A stretch of DNA of 41,005 nucleotides from Rhodobacterales bacterium (GTDB taxonomy: Bacteria; Pseudomonadota; Alphaproteobacteria; Rhodobacterales; Rhodobacteraceae). Under the pieces are notes generated by a model. That model saw nothing but the letters and a program-made list of their open reading frames with translations, made no database searches and had not been told where the DNA came from. Below are positions 1 through 8,299 of the stretch, one piece after another. Where the stretch lies: contig JAPLPF010000117.1 of NCBI GenBank assembly GCA_026400325.1, positions 1 through 41,005 on the forward strand, in the 5' to 3' direction. A program made the translations under genes and the position numbers. The number at the start of each line of letters is the position of its first letter. Positions within the stretch are counted from its first letter, which is position 1.

Positions 1-1
1 T

Positions 2-565
2 ACCCACCTTGCCATCGGCCTGATCGAAAAGCGCCTGCGCGATGCCTTTCCGAATGTGCAGTTCCTGACCCACGGCGTCCCGAATGACCTTGCCGGGGCA
101 CGCGACCTCGCCGCGCGGGGCAAGTATCATGAGTTTGAAAAATGGGCGCTCTCCCTCATCGACGCGCAACCTGGCAACCTTGGGAAAAAGGGCGCGGATC
201 GCGGTCTGGACGGGCGGCTATACTACGGCAAGACCGGCCACGGGATCGTGTCGGTCAAGGCGGGTGAGAATGTCGGCGTCAGCATGATCCGCGACCTCAA
301 GGGCGTGATTGAACGGGAAAAGGCCGGGATCGGTGTCTTCCTCACCCTGACCGAACCCACCAAACCGATGATTACCGAAGCCGCCAGCGCGGGCCTCCAC
401 GAAGAACCCGGCTTTGCCCCCGTCCCCCGCCTCCAGATCGTCACCATCGAACAGGCGATGGCCTTGCGCGAACGCGCTGTCCACCTTCCCGCCCGGCGTG
501 AGGACACCTTCAAGCGTGCGGCGCGGGAAGAGGACACCACCCGCCAAAGCGCCCTTGACCTGTAG
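2..565 (+). CDS. C-terminal part of a site-specific DNA methyltransferase with Mrr-like domain (5' end outside window)
   Basis: The reading frame is open from base 2, so the gene begins before the window; the ATG at 56 is internal. The first residues (THLAIGLIEKRLRDAFPNVQ) match the linker that follows the catalytic part of DNA modification methylases. After it comes a restriction-endonuclease-like domain: KKGADRGLDGRLYY, then GIVSVKAG, then RDLKGVIEREKAGIGVFLTL. The Asp in GLDG and the VK pair fit a PD-(D/E)xK core. Proteins of this kind modify DNA, and the domain is usually thought to bind or cut it; which applies here cannot be told without the N terminus. A perfect palindrome follows the stop directly. 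Confidence 0.8.
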   Translation, partial: THLAIGLIEKRLRDAFPNVQFLTHGVPNDLAGARDLAARGKYHEFEKWALSLIDAQPGNLGKKGADRGLDGRLYYGKTGHGIVSVKAGENVGVSMIRDLKGVIEREKAGIGVFLTLTEPTKPMITEAASAGLHEEPGFAPVPRLQIVTIEQAMALRERAVHLPARREDTFKRAAREEDTTRQSALDL

Positions 566-583
566 GCCGGGCTTAAGCCCGGC
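566..583. repeat. 18-bp perfect palindrome, REP-like, copy 1
   Basis: GCCGGGCTTAAGCCCGGC starts right after the methyltransferase stop codon. With its flanks (GTAG on one side, AC on the other) the same 24-bp unit occurs again in opposite orientation near 27,398. It may form a hairpin in the transcript end, but no T-run follows. Confidence 0.75.
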
Positions 584-635
584 ACCCCGGGGGACATGCC
601 CGCGAAAAGGGGGAACGGCAGGTCAACCTTGCCTT

Positions 636-672
636 GGCCAAAAGCAAGACGCCCGAGGTTTCCCCCGGGCGC
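636..672 (-). terminator. Rho-independent terminator of the PotD-like gene
   Basis: Read on the minus strand, GCCCGGGGG, a short AAA loop and CCTCGGGC form a stem just after the stop codon of the PotD-like gene. The sequence GTCTTGCTTTTGG follows, an imperfect T-tract. Confidence 0.6.
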
Positions 673-694
673 CGTGATCCTGCGCGTGCCGGGA

Positions 695-1741
695 TCAGAA
701 CCCCGACTTGATCATCTCGAATTCCTCGGTCATGCGGTCACGCAGTTCCAGGGACGGCGGGCTTTGCACGAAAAGGGTCGTGGTGATCGGGTCGATGAAG
801 GCGGCTTTCAGGGCTTCGGCGGGAATGTCGGCCATCGCCGCGTCATTGGCCGAGGCATAGCCGATCGCATCCAGAAGCGGCTGGGCCGAGGTGTGGGCCA
901 GAAGCGAGTTGATGTGATCGTAGACCTTGTCCTCGTTTCCGGGGCCGTCCTTCATGTTGAGAAACCCACAGTACCAGGTGGCCGCGCCTTCGGCGGGCGC
1001 GCGGTTGAAGCCGATGGGGAAATTCTCGGCCTGCAGGATCGCGACCGGGTCGTTCCACGACCAGGCCACCTGAACCTCGCCCGAGGCCATGAGCTGCGAC
1101 AGTTCCGACGGGTCGGCCCAATAGGCGCGCACATTCGGGTGCACGGCGCGCAGCCAGTCGGCGGCGGCGGTGAACTGCTCGTCCGTCACGTTGTCCCAGG
1201 AGGTGACGCCCGTGGCAAGAAAGGCCAGCGACCAGATGTCATCGGTGTTGTCGGGAAGCGCGATGCGACCGGCATACTTCGGATTGGCAAAGACCTGAAC
1301 GCTTGCCACGTCTTCGGCCGGGACCGTATCGGCGTTGTAGGCGATGGCGGTATAGGCATAATCGGTCGGGATCATGAAGACGCCGTCCGCATTGGTGAAG
1401 GGCTTGGTCATCCGTTCCGGGATGTTCTTGAACTCGGGGATCTTCGAGATGTCCCAGGGTTCGACCAGACCGGCCTCCTTGTAGCGCGGCACCGAGGCGG
1501 CGCAGGGGTGGACCACGTCGGCCCGGAACCCGGATGACACTTTCTGGAACGCCTCGTCATCATCGGCAAAGAAGACGTAGGTCGGTTTCTGTCCGTGCTT
1601 GTCGACATAGGGCTGAAGCATCCCGTCGATTTCCCAGCCTGCCCAGTCGAGCACGGTCAGCTCAGGGTCGGCGGCTTGGGCAGCGACGGTCAGTGACAGG
1701 ACCGAGGCGGCGCTGATCAGGGTTAGACGAATGCGGCTCAT
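695..1741 (-). CDS. PotD/PotF-type ABC transporter substrate-binding protein
   Basis: This 348-residue protein begins with a clear Sec signal peptide (MSRIRLTLISAASVLSLTVAAQA) and then reads as a periplasmic spermidine/putrescine-type binding protein: LTVLDWAGWEIDGMLQPYV near the mature N terminus, NPKYAGRIALPDN mid-protein and AWSWNDPVAIL later. It should deliver a polyamine or a related small cation to an inner-membrane ABC permease. No permease or ATPase gene lies beside it, so its transporter is encoded elsewhere and the ligand is unknown. AGAGGAG lies about five bases before the ATG, and a terminator follows the stop. It diverges from the class V aminotransferase across 260 bp. Confidence 0.88.
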   Translation of the reverse strand: MSRIRLTLISAASVLSLTVAAQAADPELTVLDWAGWEIDGMLQPYVDKHGQKPTYVFFADDDEAFQKVSSGFRADVVHPCAASVPRYKEAGLVEPWDISKIPEFKNIPERMTKPFTNADGVFMIPTDYAYTAIAYNADTVPAEDVASVQVFANPKYAGRIALPDNTDDIWSLAFLATGVTSWDNVTDEQFTAAADWLRAVHPNVRAYWADPSELSQLMASGEVQVAWSWNDPVAILQAENFPIGFNRAPAEGAATWYCGFLNMKDGPGNEDKVYDHINSLLAHTSAQPLLDAIGYASANDAAMADIPAEALKAAFIDPITTTLFVQSPPSLELRDRMTEEFEMIKSGF

Positions 1742-2001
1742 GAAGGCTCCTCTGGTGTGGGTGCGGCGGCCCTTCGGCCGCCGGGTGACATGTCATTTCT
1801 GTTCTGGGGCCGGGGTATTCCTGGACGGGCCGGACAAAAGTGGACAACACCCCGCCGGATAACAAGTGGGCAAGGCTGCAGTTCGTCGTCAATCTGTCAC
1901 AAAAAACCGTCATCCGCCGCGAAATCGGGCGATGACGTAGGGTAAGCTTTGGTTGACCCCGGGACAGGCAACGGTCATTCCTGCCGCAAAGGAGACCTTG
2001 A

Positions 2002-3228
2002 ATGACGCTTGATCTGGATTTCGTGCGGGCGCAGTTTCCTGCCTTCGCCTCGCCCGTGCTGTCAACCCACGCCTTCTTCGAGAACGCCGGGGGCAGCTAT
2101 CCCTGCCGTCAGGTCGTGGACCGGCTGACCCGCTTTTACACCGACCGCAAGGTGCAGCCCTATGGCCCCTATCCGGGGGCCCAGGCGGGTGGCGCCGAGA
2201 TGGACGAGGCGCGCACCCGCCTTGCCGCGATGATGGGCGTCGCGCCCGAGGAGGTGTCTTTCGGCCCCTCGACCAGCGCCAATACCTATGTGCTCGCGCA
2301 GGCGGTGCGGAAATGGCTGGCGGGCAGCTGTGGCGCAGTCGTGGTGACCGATCAGGATCACGAGGCGAACTCGGGCGTGTGGCGGCGGCTGGCCGATGAG
2401 GGGATCGAGATCCGCGAGTGGCAGATCAACCGCGAGACGGGGTCGCTGGACCTTTCGTCGCTGGCCGCACTTCTGGCCGATGGCAGGGTCAAGCTGGTGT
2501 GCTTTCCCCATTGCTCCAACGTGATTGCCGAGATCAACGATGTGGCGGCGATCACGGCGCTGGCCCGCGATGCGGGGGCAAGGACGGTGGTGGACGGGGT
2601 CAGCTATGCGCCGCACGGGTTCCCGGACATCCCGGCCTTGGGCTGCGATGTGTACCTTTTCTCGGCCTACAAGACCTATGGCCCGCAGCAGGGGATCATG
2701 GTTCTGCGCGAAGCCTTTGGAATGGAGCTGCCGGGGCAGGCGCATTTCTTCAACCACGGCACGCTTTACAAGCGGCACACGCCTGCGGGGCCGGACCATG
2801 CCCAGATCGCGGCCTGCGCGGGAATGGCCGACTATGTCGACGCGCTTGCCGCGCGGCATGGGGTGACAGGGGACGCGGCGGCGCGCAACCGCGGGGTGCA
2901 TGACCTGATGCGCGCACAGGAGGTGGCCGTCATCCAGCCGCTTCTGGACTATCTGGCTGGGCGCAACGATGTGCGGCTGCTTGGGCCGCGATCGGCCGAC
3001 CGGCGCGCGCCGACGGTCGCGGTGGAGTTGAACCGCACGGCCGAGCCGGTGTCCGAGGATCTTGGCCGCCACGGAATTGCCTGCTGGGCAGGGGATTTCT
3101 ACGCCGTCAGGCCGTTGACCGCACTGGGGATCGACCTTGAAAAGGGCGTGCTGCGGATGTCGGCCGTGCACTACACCTCTGCCGGCGAAGTGTCGCAGTT
3201 GATCCAGACCCTTGACCGCGTGCTTTGA
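2002..3228 (+). CDS. Class V aminotransferase / cysteine desulfurase-like PLP enzyme
   Basis: The 408-residue product has the NifS/SufS-like fold-type I signature. FENAGGSYP near residue 27 and SFGPSTSANTY near residue 90 should hold the cofactor phosphate, TVVDGVSYAPHG carries the Asp that pairs with the pyridine nitrogen, and SAYKTYGP contains the likely Schiff-base Lys224. The true substrate cannot be named: this branch includes cysteine desulfurase-like, isopenicillin-epimerase-like and kynureninase-like enzymes. GGAG sits seven bases before the ATG. No iron-sulfur assembly genes lie nearby, which argues against a main role in Fe-S biogenesis. Confidence 0.85.
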   Translation: MTLDLDFVRAQFPAFASPVLSTHAFFENAGGSYPCRQVVDRLTRFYTDRKVQPYGPYPGAQAGGAEMDEARTRLAAMMGVAPEEVSFGPSTSANTYVLAQAVRKWLAGSCGAVVVTDQDHEANSGVWRRLADEGIEIREWQINRETGSLDLSSLAALLADGRVKLVCFPHCSNVIAEINDVAAITALARDAGARTVVDGVSYAPHGFPDIPALGCDVYLFSAYKTYGPQQGIMVLREAFGMELPGQAHFFNHGTLYKRHTPAGPDHAQIAACAGMADYVDALAARHGVTGDAAARNRGVHDLMRAQEVAVIQPLLDYLAGRNDVRLLGPRSADRRAPTVAVELNRTAEPVSEDLGRHGIACWAGDFYAVRPLTALGIDLEKGVLRMSAVHYTSAGEVSQLIQTLDRVL

Positions 3229-3266
3229 CACGGTGAAGGACTGGGTCATTGGCGGACAATGCGAAT

Positions 3267-3283
3267 GGGGGCGTGTTGCCCCC
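3267..3283. repeat. GC-rich hairpin, REP-like, possible transcript end
   Basis: GGGGGC, a GTGTT loop and GCCCCC form a perfect 6-bp stem 38 bases after the aminotransferase stop. The sequence AACCCCCCTGAGAATGTTT follows, much like a hairpin unit I recall as common in Rhodobacteraceae intergenic DNA. It may end the transcript, though the T-run is weak. Confidence 0.5.
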
Positions 3284-3318
3284 AACCCCCCTGAGAATGT
3301 TTGCGAAAGTGCAAACAG

Positions 3319-3360
3319 CAGGTGATCTGTCACGCTGTGGTGTCCGTATCTGATCACCTG
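3319..3360. promoter_or_regulatory. 9-bp inverted repeat upstream of photolyase
   Basis: CAGGTGATC (3319-3327) and GATCACCTG (3352-3360) are exact inverted copies with centres 33 bp apart, about three helical turns. The right arm ends 14 bases before the photolyase ATG. The spacing suits two bound dimers or a long RNA hairpin in the leader. No regulator can be named. Confidence 0.45.
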
Positions 3361-3374
3361 GGGAATATGCCTGC

Positions 3375-4787
3375 ATGACCGACCAACCATTGATCCTGTG
3401 GTTCCGCCGCGACCTGCGGCTTGGGGACCACCCGATGCTGGCCGCGGCAATGGCCACGGGGCGGCCGCTTCTGCCGGTGTTTCTGCTCGACGACGAGACG
3501 CTGGCTTTGGGTGCGGCGGCGAAATGGCGGCTGGGCCTGTCGGTTCAGTCCTTTGCCGAATCGCTGGCCAGGATCGGCCTGCACCTGACCATGCGTCGCG
3601 GAACGGCGCTGGGCGTCCTGCAAAAGCTTGTCGCTGAAACCGGGGCATCGGGTGTCTGGTGGTCGCGACTTTACGATCCCGCAAGCGTGGCGCGTGACAC
3701 AGCCGTCAAGGCCGCGCTAAAGGCCGCGGGGCATGAGGCGCGCAGCTTTTCCGGCCATCTTCTGCATGAGCCCTGGGAAGTCGAGACCGGGCAGGGCGGC
3801 TTTTACCGGGTCTTCACGCCCTATTGGCGGGCGACGCGGGATCTGGAGGTGACGCCACCCGCACCGGCGCCGAAACAGGCGCGCGGGCCGCTGATCTGGC
3901 CCGACAGCGACCGACTGGCCGACTGGCAGCTTGGCGCGGCGATGGACCGGGGCGCGGCAATTGTTGCGCAACATCAGGCGGTGGGCGAGGCTGCGGCCGA
4001 GGCTCGGCTGGCGGCCTTTCTTGACGGCCCGGTTGATCGCTACGGCGCCGCGCGCGACCTTCCGGGCGTTGCCGGCACCTCGCGTCTGTCGGAAAACCTG
4101 ACCTATGGCGAGATTGGCATCCGCAGGGTCTGGCACGCGGGCCTTCGGGCCCGGGACGAGGGCCGAGCCGGGGCAGAGACCTTCCTGCGTGAGCTGGCGT
4201 GGCGCGAGTTCGCCTATCACCTCATCCACCATACCCCGCAGATCACCACCGCCAACTGGAAGCCGGAATGGGACGACTTTCCCTGGCGTGGCGACAGTCC
4301 CGATGCCGACCGCTGGCGCCGCGGCATGACGGGCGAGCCCTTCGTCGATGCGGCCATGCGCGAGATGTATGTGACCGGCACGATGCACAACCGCGCCCGG
4401 ATGATTGCGGGCAGCTATCTGACCAAGCATCTTCTGACCCACTGGAAGCTGGGCCTTGACTGGTTTGCCGATTGCCTGACCGACTGGGATCCGGCTGCGA
4501 ATGCAATGGGCTGGCAATGGGTGGCAGGGTCCGGCCCCGATGCAGCCCCCTATTTCCGGGTGTTCAACCCGGCAAGCCAGGCAGAGAAGTTCGATCAGGC
4601 CGGCCTTTACCGTCGCCGGTTCGTGGCCGAACTGTCCCCCGATCCGGGGCCAGAGGCCCGGGCCTATTTTGCTGCCGTTCCCCGGTCATGGGGACTTGAC
4701 GCGCGGGCGCCCTATCCGGCACCTGTCGTCGACCTTGCGATGGGTCGCGCGCATGCCCTTGCGGCATATGCGGCAAGAAAGACTTGA
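3375..4787 (+). CDS. phrB: Deoxyribodipyrimidine photolyase (class I CPD type)
   Basis: This 470-residue flavoprotein uses blue light to split cyclobutane pyrimidine dimers in DNA. The N terminus ILWFRRDLRLGDHPML is the classic alpha/beta antenna domain. The FAD-binding region is intact: TSRLSENLTYGEIGIR, FLRELAWREFAYHL, the stretch DAAMREMYVTGTMHNRARM, then DWDPAANAMGWQWVAG. The length is normal for the family. The gene starts a same-strand series with a CFA synthase 58 bp downstream and TrgA after it. In Rhodobacter, photolyase and a CFA-like enzyme are known members of the singlet-oxygen (RpoE/ChrR) response, so a photo-oxidative stress operon is a fair inference. Confidence 0.93.
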   Translation: MTDQPLILWFRRDLRLGDHPMLAAAMATGRPLLPVFLLDDETLALGAAAKWRLGLSVQSFAESLARIGLHLTMRRGTALGVLQKLVAETGASGVWWSRLYDPASVARDTAVKAALKAAGHEARSFSGHLLHEPWEVETGQGGFYRVFTPYWRATRDLEVTPPAPAPKQARGPLIWPDSDRLADWQLGAAMDRGAAIVAQHQAVGEAAAEARLAAFLDGPVDRYGAARDLPGVAGTSRLSENLTYGEIGIRRVWHAGLRARDEGRAGAETFLRELAWREFAYHLIHHTPQITTANWKPEWDDFPWRGDSPDADRWRRGMTGEPFVDAAMREMYVTGTMHNRARMIAGSYLTKHLLTHWKLGLDWFADCLTDWDPAANAMGWQWVAGSGPDAAPYFRVFNPASQAEKFDQAGLYRRRFVAELSPDPGPEARAYFAAVPRSWGLDARAPYPAPVVDLAMGRAHALAAYAARKT

Positions 4788-4845
4788 GGCAGGTGACGAC
4801 TTTGATGAAAATGGACAGCAGCGACAGAACCCCTGTGGAGGGCTC

Positions 4846-6060
4846 ATGGAGGCCTTGACGACAACGACAGGCCAGACCGGCCTGCCGCGCTATTTCGCCA
4901 GGGCCTTCGAGGTCGCCGGGCGTCTGGGCGAAGGACGGATGGATTTCGTCCTGCCGGACGGGCGCCGCTTTCGCGTGGAAGCGGCGGCCCCCGGCGTTGC
5001 CGCCGAGATCGTCGTGCACAACCCCGACCTTTTCTCGCGGCTGATCCGCGAAGGCGACATGGGGTTCAGTGACGCCTACATGGATGGCTGGTGGTCCACA
5101 CCGGACCTGCAGGCCTTTCTGGACCTTGTCCAAAGGCCGGCGAACAATCACCTGGGCGACAGCTATCCCGGGATGAAGCTTCTGCGCGCGTTCGAGCGGT
5201 TGCGCTTCTGGCTGCAATCGAACACGCGGCGGCAGGCCCGCAAGAACATCGAGCACCATTACGACCTCGGCAACGACTTCTACCGGCTTTGGCTGGACGA
5301 GACGATGACATATTCCTCGGCGATCTTCGAGTCGCCGCAGGAAAGCCTGGAGGTCGCGCAGCGCCGGAAATATGCCAGCATGGTCGACCAGATGGGTGCC
5401 CGCGAGGGGGAACATGTCCTTGAAATCGGCTGCGGCTGGGGTGGTTTTGCCGAATATGCGGCCAAGGAACGCGGCCTGAAGGTGACCGGCCTTACCATAA
5501 GCCAGGCGCAGCACGACTTTGCTGTCGACCGGATCGCCCGGGCCGGTTTGTCCGACCGGGTCGAGATCAAGCTGCAGGACTATCGCGACGAAGTCGGCAC
5601 CTATGACGGCATCGCCAGCATCGAGATGTTCGAAGCGGTGGGCGAGCGGTACTGGCCGGTCTTCTTCGACACCCTGCGCACCTGCCTGAAACCGGGGCGA
5701 CATGCGACGCTGCAGATCATCACTGTGGCCGATCACCGGTGGCCGATGTATCGGCGGGGCGTGGATTTCATCCAGAAGTATATCTTTCCGGGCGGGATGC
5801 TGCCGGCGCCACTGGTCCTGCGGGCTGAGGTCGAGAAGGCCGGGCTCAGCGTCAAGGGCTCGATCGAGTTCGGCGAAAGTTACAGCCTGACCTTGCGGCG
5901 CTGGCACGAAACCTTTTCCGACCGCTGGACCGAGGTGAACGGCCTTGGGTTCGATGACCGGTTCAAGCGGATGTGGGACTTTTACCTCGCCTCTTGCGCG
6001 GGAGCGTTTCAGGGTGGAAACTGTGACGTGACGCAGATCACGGTGACGCGTCCGACGTAA
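4846..6060 (+). CDS. cfa: Cyclopropane-fatty-acyl-phospholipid synthase family methyltransferase
   Basis: The ORF track starts at 4501 inside the photolyase gene; the real start is most likely ATG 4846, preceded by GTGGAGGGCTC. That gives 404 residues. The core KNIEHHYDLGNDFYRLWLD and MTYSSAIF is the CFA synthase signature, VLEIGCGWGGFAEYAA is the SAM-binding loop and SIEMFEAVGERYWP is also typical. The enzyme transfers a methylene or methyl group from SAM to unsaturated acyl chains of membrane lipids. Its place directly after the photolyase suggests a membrane-protecting role under light stress. Confidence 0.9.
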   Translation: MEALTTTTGQTGLPRYFARAFEVAGRLGEGRMDFVLPDGRRFRVEAAAPGVAAEIVVHNPDLFSRLIREGDMGFSDAYMDGWWSTPDLQAFLDLVQRPANNHLGDSYPGMKLLRAFERLRFWLQSNTRRQARKNIEHHYDLGNDFYRLWLDETMTYSSAIFESPQESLEVAQRRKYASMVDQMGAREGEHVLEIGCGWGGFAEYAAKERGLKVTGLTISQAQHDFAVDRIARAGLSDRVEIKLQDYRDEVGTYDGIASIEMFEAVGERYWPVFFDTLRTCLKPGRHATLQIITVADHRWPMYRRGVDFIQKYIFPGGMLPAPLVLRAEVEKAGLSVKGSIEFGESYSLTLRRWHETFSDRWTEVNGLGFDDRFKRMWDFYLASCAGAFQGGNCDVTQITVTRPT

Positions 6061-6070
6061 GGATGTGCCG

Positions 6071-6523
6071 ATGGCAACTTCGATGCCGACAGGGGCCAAG
6101 GCGATGGCGGCGATCTGTTTCGCCGTTGTTGGCTGGCTGATCGCCAACGCCTATGTGCCGAACATGCCCGAAGCAACGACAGTCGGCTATTTCCGCGAGT
6201 TGGTTGGGGTCCTTGGCGCTGTGGTCGGCTGGCGGGTGATGGGCAATTCGGTCGGCAAGGGCTATGTCGGCGCCGTCGGGTCCGGCTGGAAGACCGTGAT
6301 CGTGCTGATCATCTTTGCGCTTCTGTTCTTCGGACTTTACGAGATGCTGCAAGAGTCTGTCCGTATGCGCTATGAGGGTCCGATCGAGGCGATCCTTGAC
6401 GTTTTCAACCGCATGATGGTGCGGTCGGTGCCGCTGTTGTCGGTCAGCGTTATTGGCTTTGCGGCCGTCGGGGGGGCGGTAGCCGGGATCTTGACCGAGA
6501 ACGCAAGTCGCCGCTGGCGCTGA
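6071..6523 (+). CDS. trgA: TrgA family integral membrane protein
   Basis: The 150-residue product has a first membrane segment at AMAAICFAVVGWLIANAY, further ones around FRELVGVLGAVVGWRVM and TVIVLIIFALLFFGLYEML, and a last one near VPLLSVSVIGFAAVGGAVAGI. This pattern and the family's limitation to Rhodobacterales fit TrgA, first described with TrgB in tellurite resistance of Rhodobacter sphaeroides. Its biochemical role is unknown. I chose ATG 6071 over GTG 6065 because AGGATG of the previous stop region serves as ribosome site. It closes the photolyase-CFA series and is followed by a terminator. Confidence 0.78.
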   Translation: MATSMPTGAKAMAAICFAVVGWLIANAYVPNMPEATTVGYFRELVGVLGAVVGWRVMGNSVGKGYVGAVGSGWKTVIVLIIFALLFFGLYEMLQESVRMRYEGPIEAILDVFNRMMVRSVPLLSVSVIGFAAVGGAVAGILTENASRRWR

Positions 6524-6545
6524 CCGGTTTCCTGCCCGGCCGCAG

Positions 6546-6575
6546 ACCGGCCCTGTCCCCCGGGGCCGGTTTTTC
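6546..6575 (+). terminator. Rho-independent terminator after trgA
   Basis: ACCGGCCC and GGGCCGGT form an 8-bp perfect stem with a 9-base loop, followed at once by five Ts. It separates the photolyase series from the convergent heme peroxidase gene. Confidence 0.8.
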
Positions 6576-6599
6576 CGCAAGGCTGCTTGCTGGTACGGT

Positions 6600-8276
6600 T
6601 CAGTCCGGGCTGGTGGCAAACATCAGGAAAGCGCGAAGTGTATCCAGTGGTTTGCCGTCGCTGGTCTTCAGTTCACTCTGGCTCGGGTCCCAGGCGCCAT
6701 CCTTGTAGCTCAATGCCGAAGCCGGATTGTGCCGCATCAGACTGACAATCGTGTCGGCGATGATGTGGCTTGCGGTTGGCCCGACCCGCTCGCCACCTTC
6801 AAGGCTGCGCGCCTCGCACAGGAAGTAAAGCCATGCCGGGGTATCATCCAGAAACCCCAGGGCCTTGAGCTTGTCGCCCAAGGGGTCGGGCGCGCCGTCC
6901 GGCGTGGGTTTCGGTCGCATGGCAAACAGGATCTGATCGTGGGACAGCCGGGGGACGTTGAAAGCGTCGGCCAGAATCTGCCCGGAGGGCATCCTGCGGT
7001 GGAAGCCCCGCAAAAGGTTGCGGAACATGATCGAGCCCTGCTCGGGGATGGTCGCGTCCCCTGCGAAATTCAACATGTCCGGCGCAAAGTCTAGGTCGAT
7101 CCGTTCCGCGCGGCTTTGCGGATTGCCGATGCCCGCTTCGGGCCCTTTGGTCATCCGGTCCCAGTCGATCACCCAATGGTTCGGAAGCTGGATCGACGAT
7201 CTGGGCAGGTCTTCCATGTTTCCATGCGAGGTGAAGTTGAAAAGCTGCGAAAGCGATGCGCCGTCATCGGCTACCTTTCCACCTTGCCCGAAGTTCGCGT
7301 TGAAGTCGTAGGATCGTCCCACCATCGAATGACCGAACCGGAAAGCGGCGGTGGTGAACTCCATCGGCACTTCGTTGGGCCCGATCTCGGAACTGGGCGC
7401 CCGGGCGGACAGTGGCTTGGCCTGCACGGATTTGGACAGAAGGCTGGGCAGAAAGTCGTGCAGGATCAGCCAGTGGTAGTGCAGCGTCACCAGGTGCCGC
7501 GCCGCACGAAAACAGTCGGCCGGGTTCGCATGCTGTCCTTCCAGCGCGGTGACGGCCTTGTTATGGACCAGCATGAAGGCAAGATGCAGCTGGCTTAGGA
7601 TCAGATTTCCGTCGTTGCGCCGGTCGGCAATCAGGGCAACGTTGCCTTGACCGGGGGCTTCCTCCCGGCGCGGAATGTCGGGGGCAAGACGGTCATAGAT
7701 CACGGCGTCCGGGTTGACCTTGATATTGACAAAACTTTCGGGGGTCGCCTCGCTGGTGACAGCCGTCACAAATCGCCTGCCGTCAGGCGTGTATAGAGCC
7801 TTTACCGCTTCATCCCCATCGTCCGGCCCCGCGAGTGTCTTGGCGTAAAGGCTGCACAGCGTCAGCGGTTCGGGATGTTCGTTGGCGAAATTTTCAAGGA
7901 TCGTGACCGTATCAGCCCGTTGTTCCTTGGAACGCAACGCGGGGTCGGCGGCACCGACGATACCCAGGGGTGGCGTCTTGCCGACATTGACCGGGGCCGA
8001 GATGTCGTGGTTCATGAACTGGCCAAAATAGGTATAGGCCGCCGGAAGCTGCATGAAGACAGCGGCCGGCGGATTGAACGGCGGGCGGGTCAGCTCCTCG
8101 AATTCCTTCAGGCGACGGATCGTCTCTGCCTCGTCGGTCCCGGGAAAGAGGCCGGCCTGGGAGTTCTTCGCCAGAGTGTTGAAAAGATAGCAATAACTTG
8201 ATCTGCTGTGCCCGGCCGTCGCGGTGTCCGCATTGGTCTTTTGCAGCAGGTCATGCGTGCTCTGGATCGGAAACAT
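6600..8276 (-). CDS. Animal-type heme peroxidase (peroxidase-cyclooxygenase superfamily)
   Basis: This 558-residue protein carries the marks of the mammalian-type heme peroxidases: YFGQFMNHDIS with the distal His, ADRRNDGNLILSQLHLAFMLVHN with the Arg and the following helix, and AAFRFGHSMVGR with the proximal heme His. It has no signal peptide, so it probably acts in the cytoplasm or leaves by another route. AAAGGAC precedes the ATG. It lies 23 bp downstream of the YcaO gene and is almost surely in the same transcript. Known relatives oxidise halides, tyrosines or fatty acids. Here an oxidative step on a modified peptide is an attractive inference, unproven. Confidence 0.88.
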   Translation of the reverse strand: MFPIQSTHDLLQKTNADTATAGHSRSSYCYLFNTLAKNSQAGLFPGTDEAETIRRLKEFEELTRPPFNPPAAVFMQLPAAYTYFGQFMNHDISAPVNVGKTPPLGIVGAADPALRSKEQRADTVTILENFANEHPEPLTLCSLYAKTLAGPDDGDEAVKALYTPDGRRFVTAVTSEATPESFVNIKVNPDAVIYDRLAPDIPRREEAPGQGNVALIADRRNDGNLILSQLHLAFMLVHNKAVTALEGQHANPADCFRAARHLVTLHYHWLILHDFLPSLLSKSVQAKPLSARAPSSEIGPNEVPMEFTTAAFRFGHSMVGRSYDFNANFGQGGKVADDGASLSQLFNFTSHGNMEDLPRSSIQLPNHWVIDWDRMTKGPEAGIGNPQSRAERIDLDFAPDMLNFAGDATIPEQGSIMFRNLLRGFHRRMPSGQILADAFNVPRLSHDQILFAMRPKPTPDGAPDPLGDKLKALGFLDDTPAWLYFLCEARSLEGGERVGPTASHIIADTIVSLMRHNPASALSYKDGAWDPSQSELKTSDGKPLDTLRAFLMFATSPD

Positions 8277-8299
8277 GGAAAGTCCTTTCGCTGATAATG

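Noticed and set aside
3322-3351. RpoE-type promoter (TGATCT and TATCTG) before the photolyase gene
   Set aside because: The -10 part and the spacing fit the known consensus poorly; the inverted repeat explains the TGATC matches better.
2062-3684. 540-residue minus-strand ORF antisense to the aminotransferase and photolyase
   Set aside because: Long open frames opposite genes are common at this GC content. The translation is Arg/His/Pro-rich with no family motifs, while the plus strand encodes intact enzymes.
4564-6147. 527-residue minus-strand ORF antisense to the CFA synthase
   Set aside because: It is a shadow frame of a clearly conserved plus-strand gene and lacks any domain signature.
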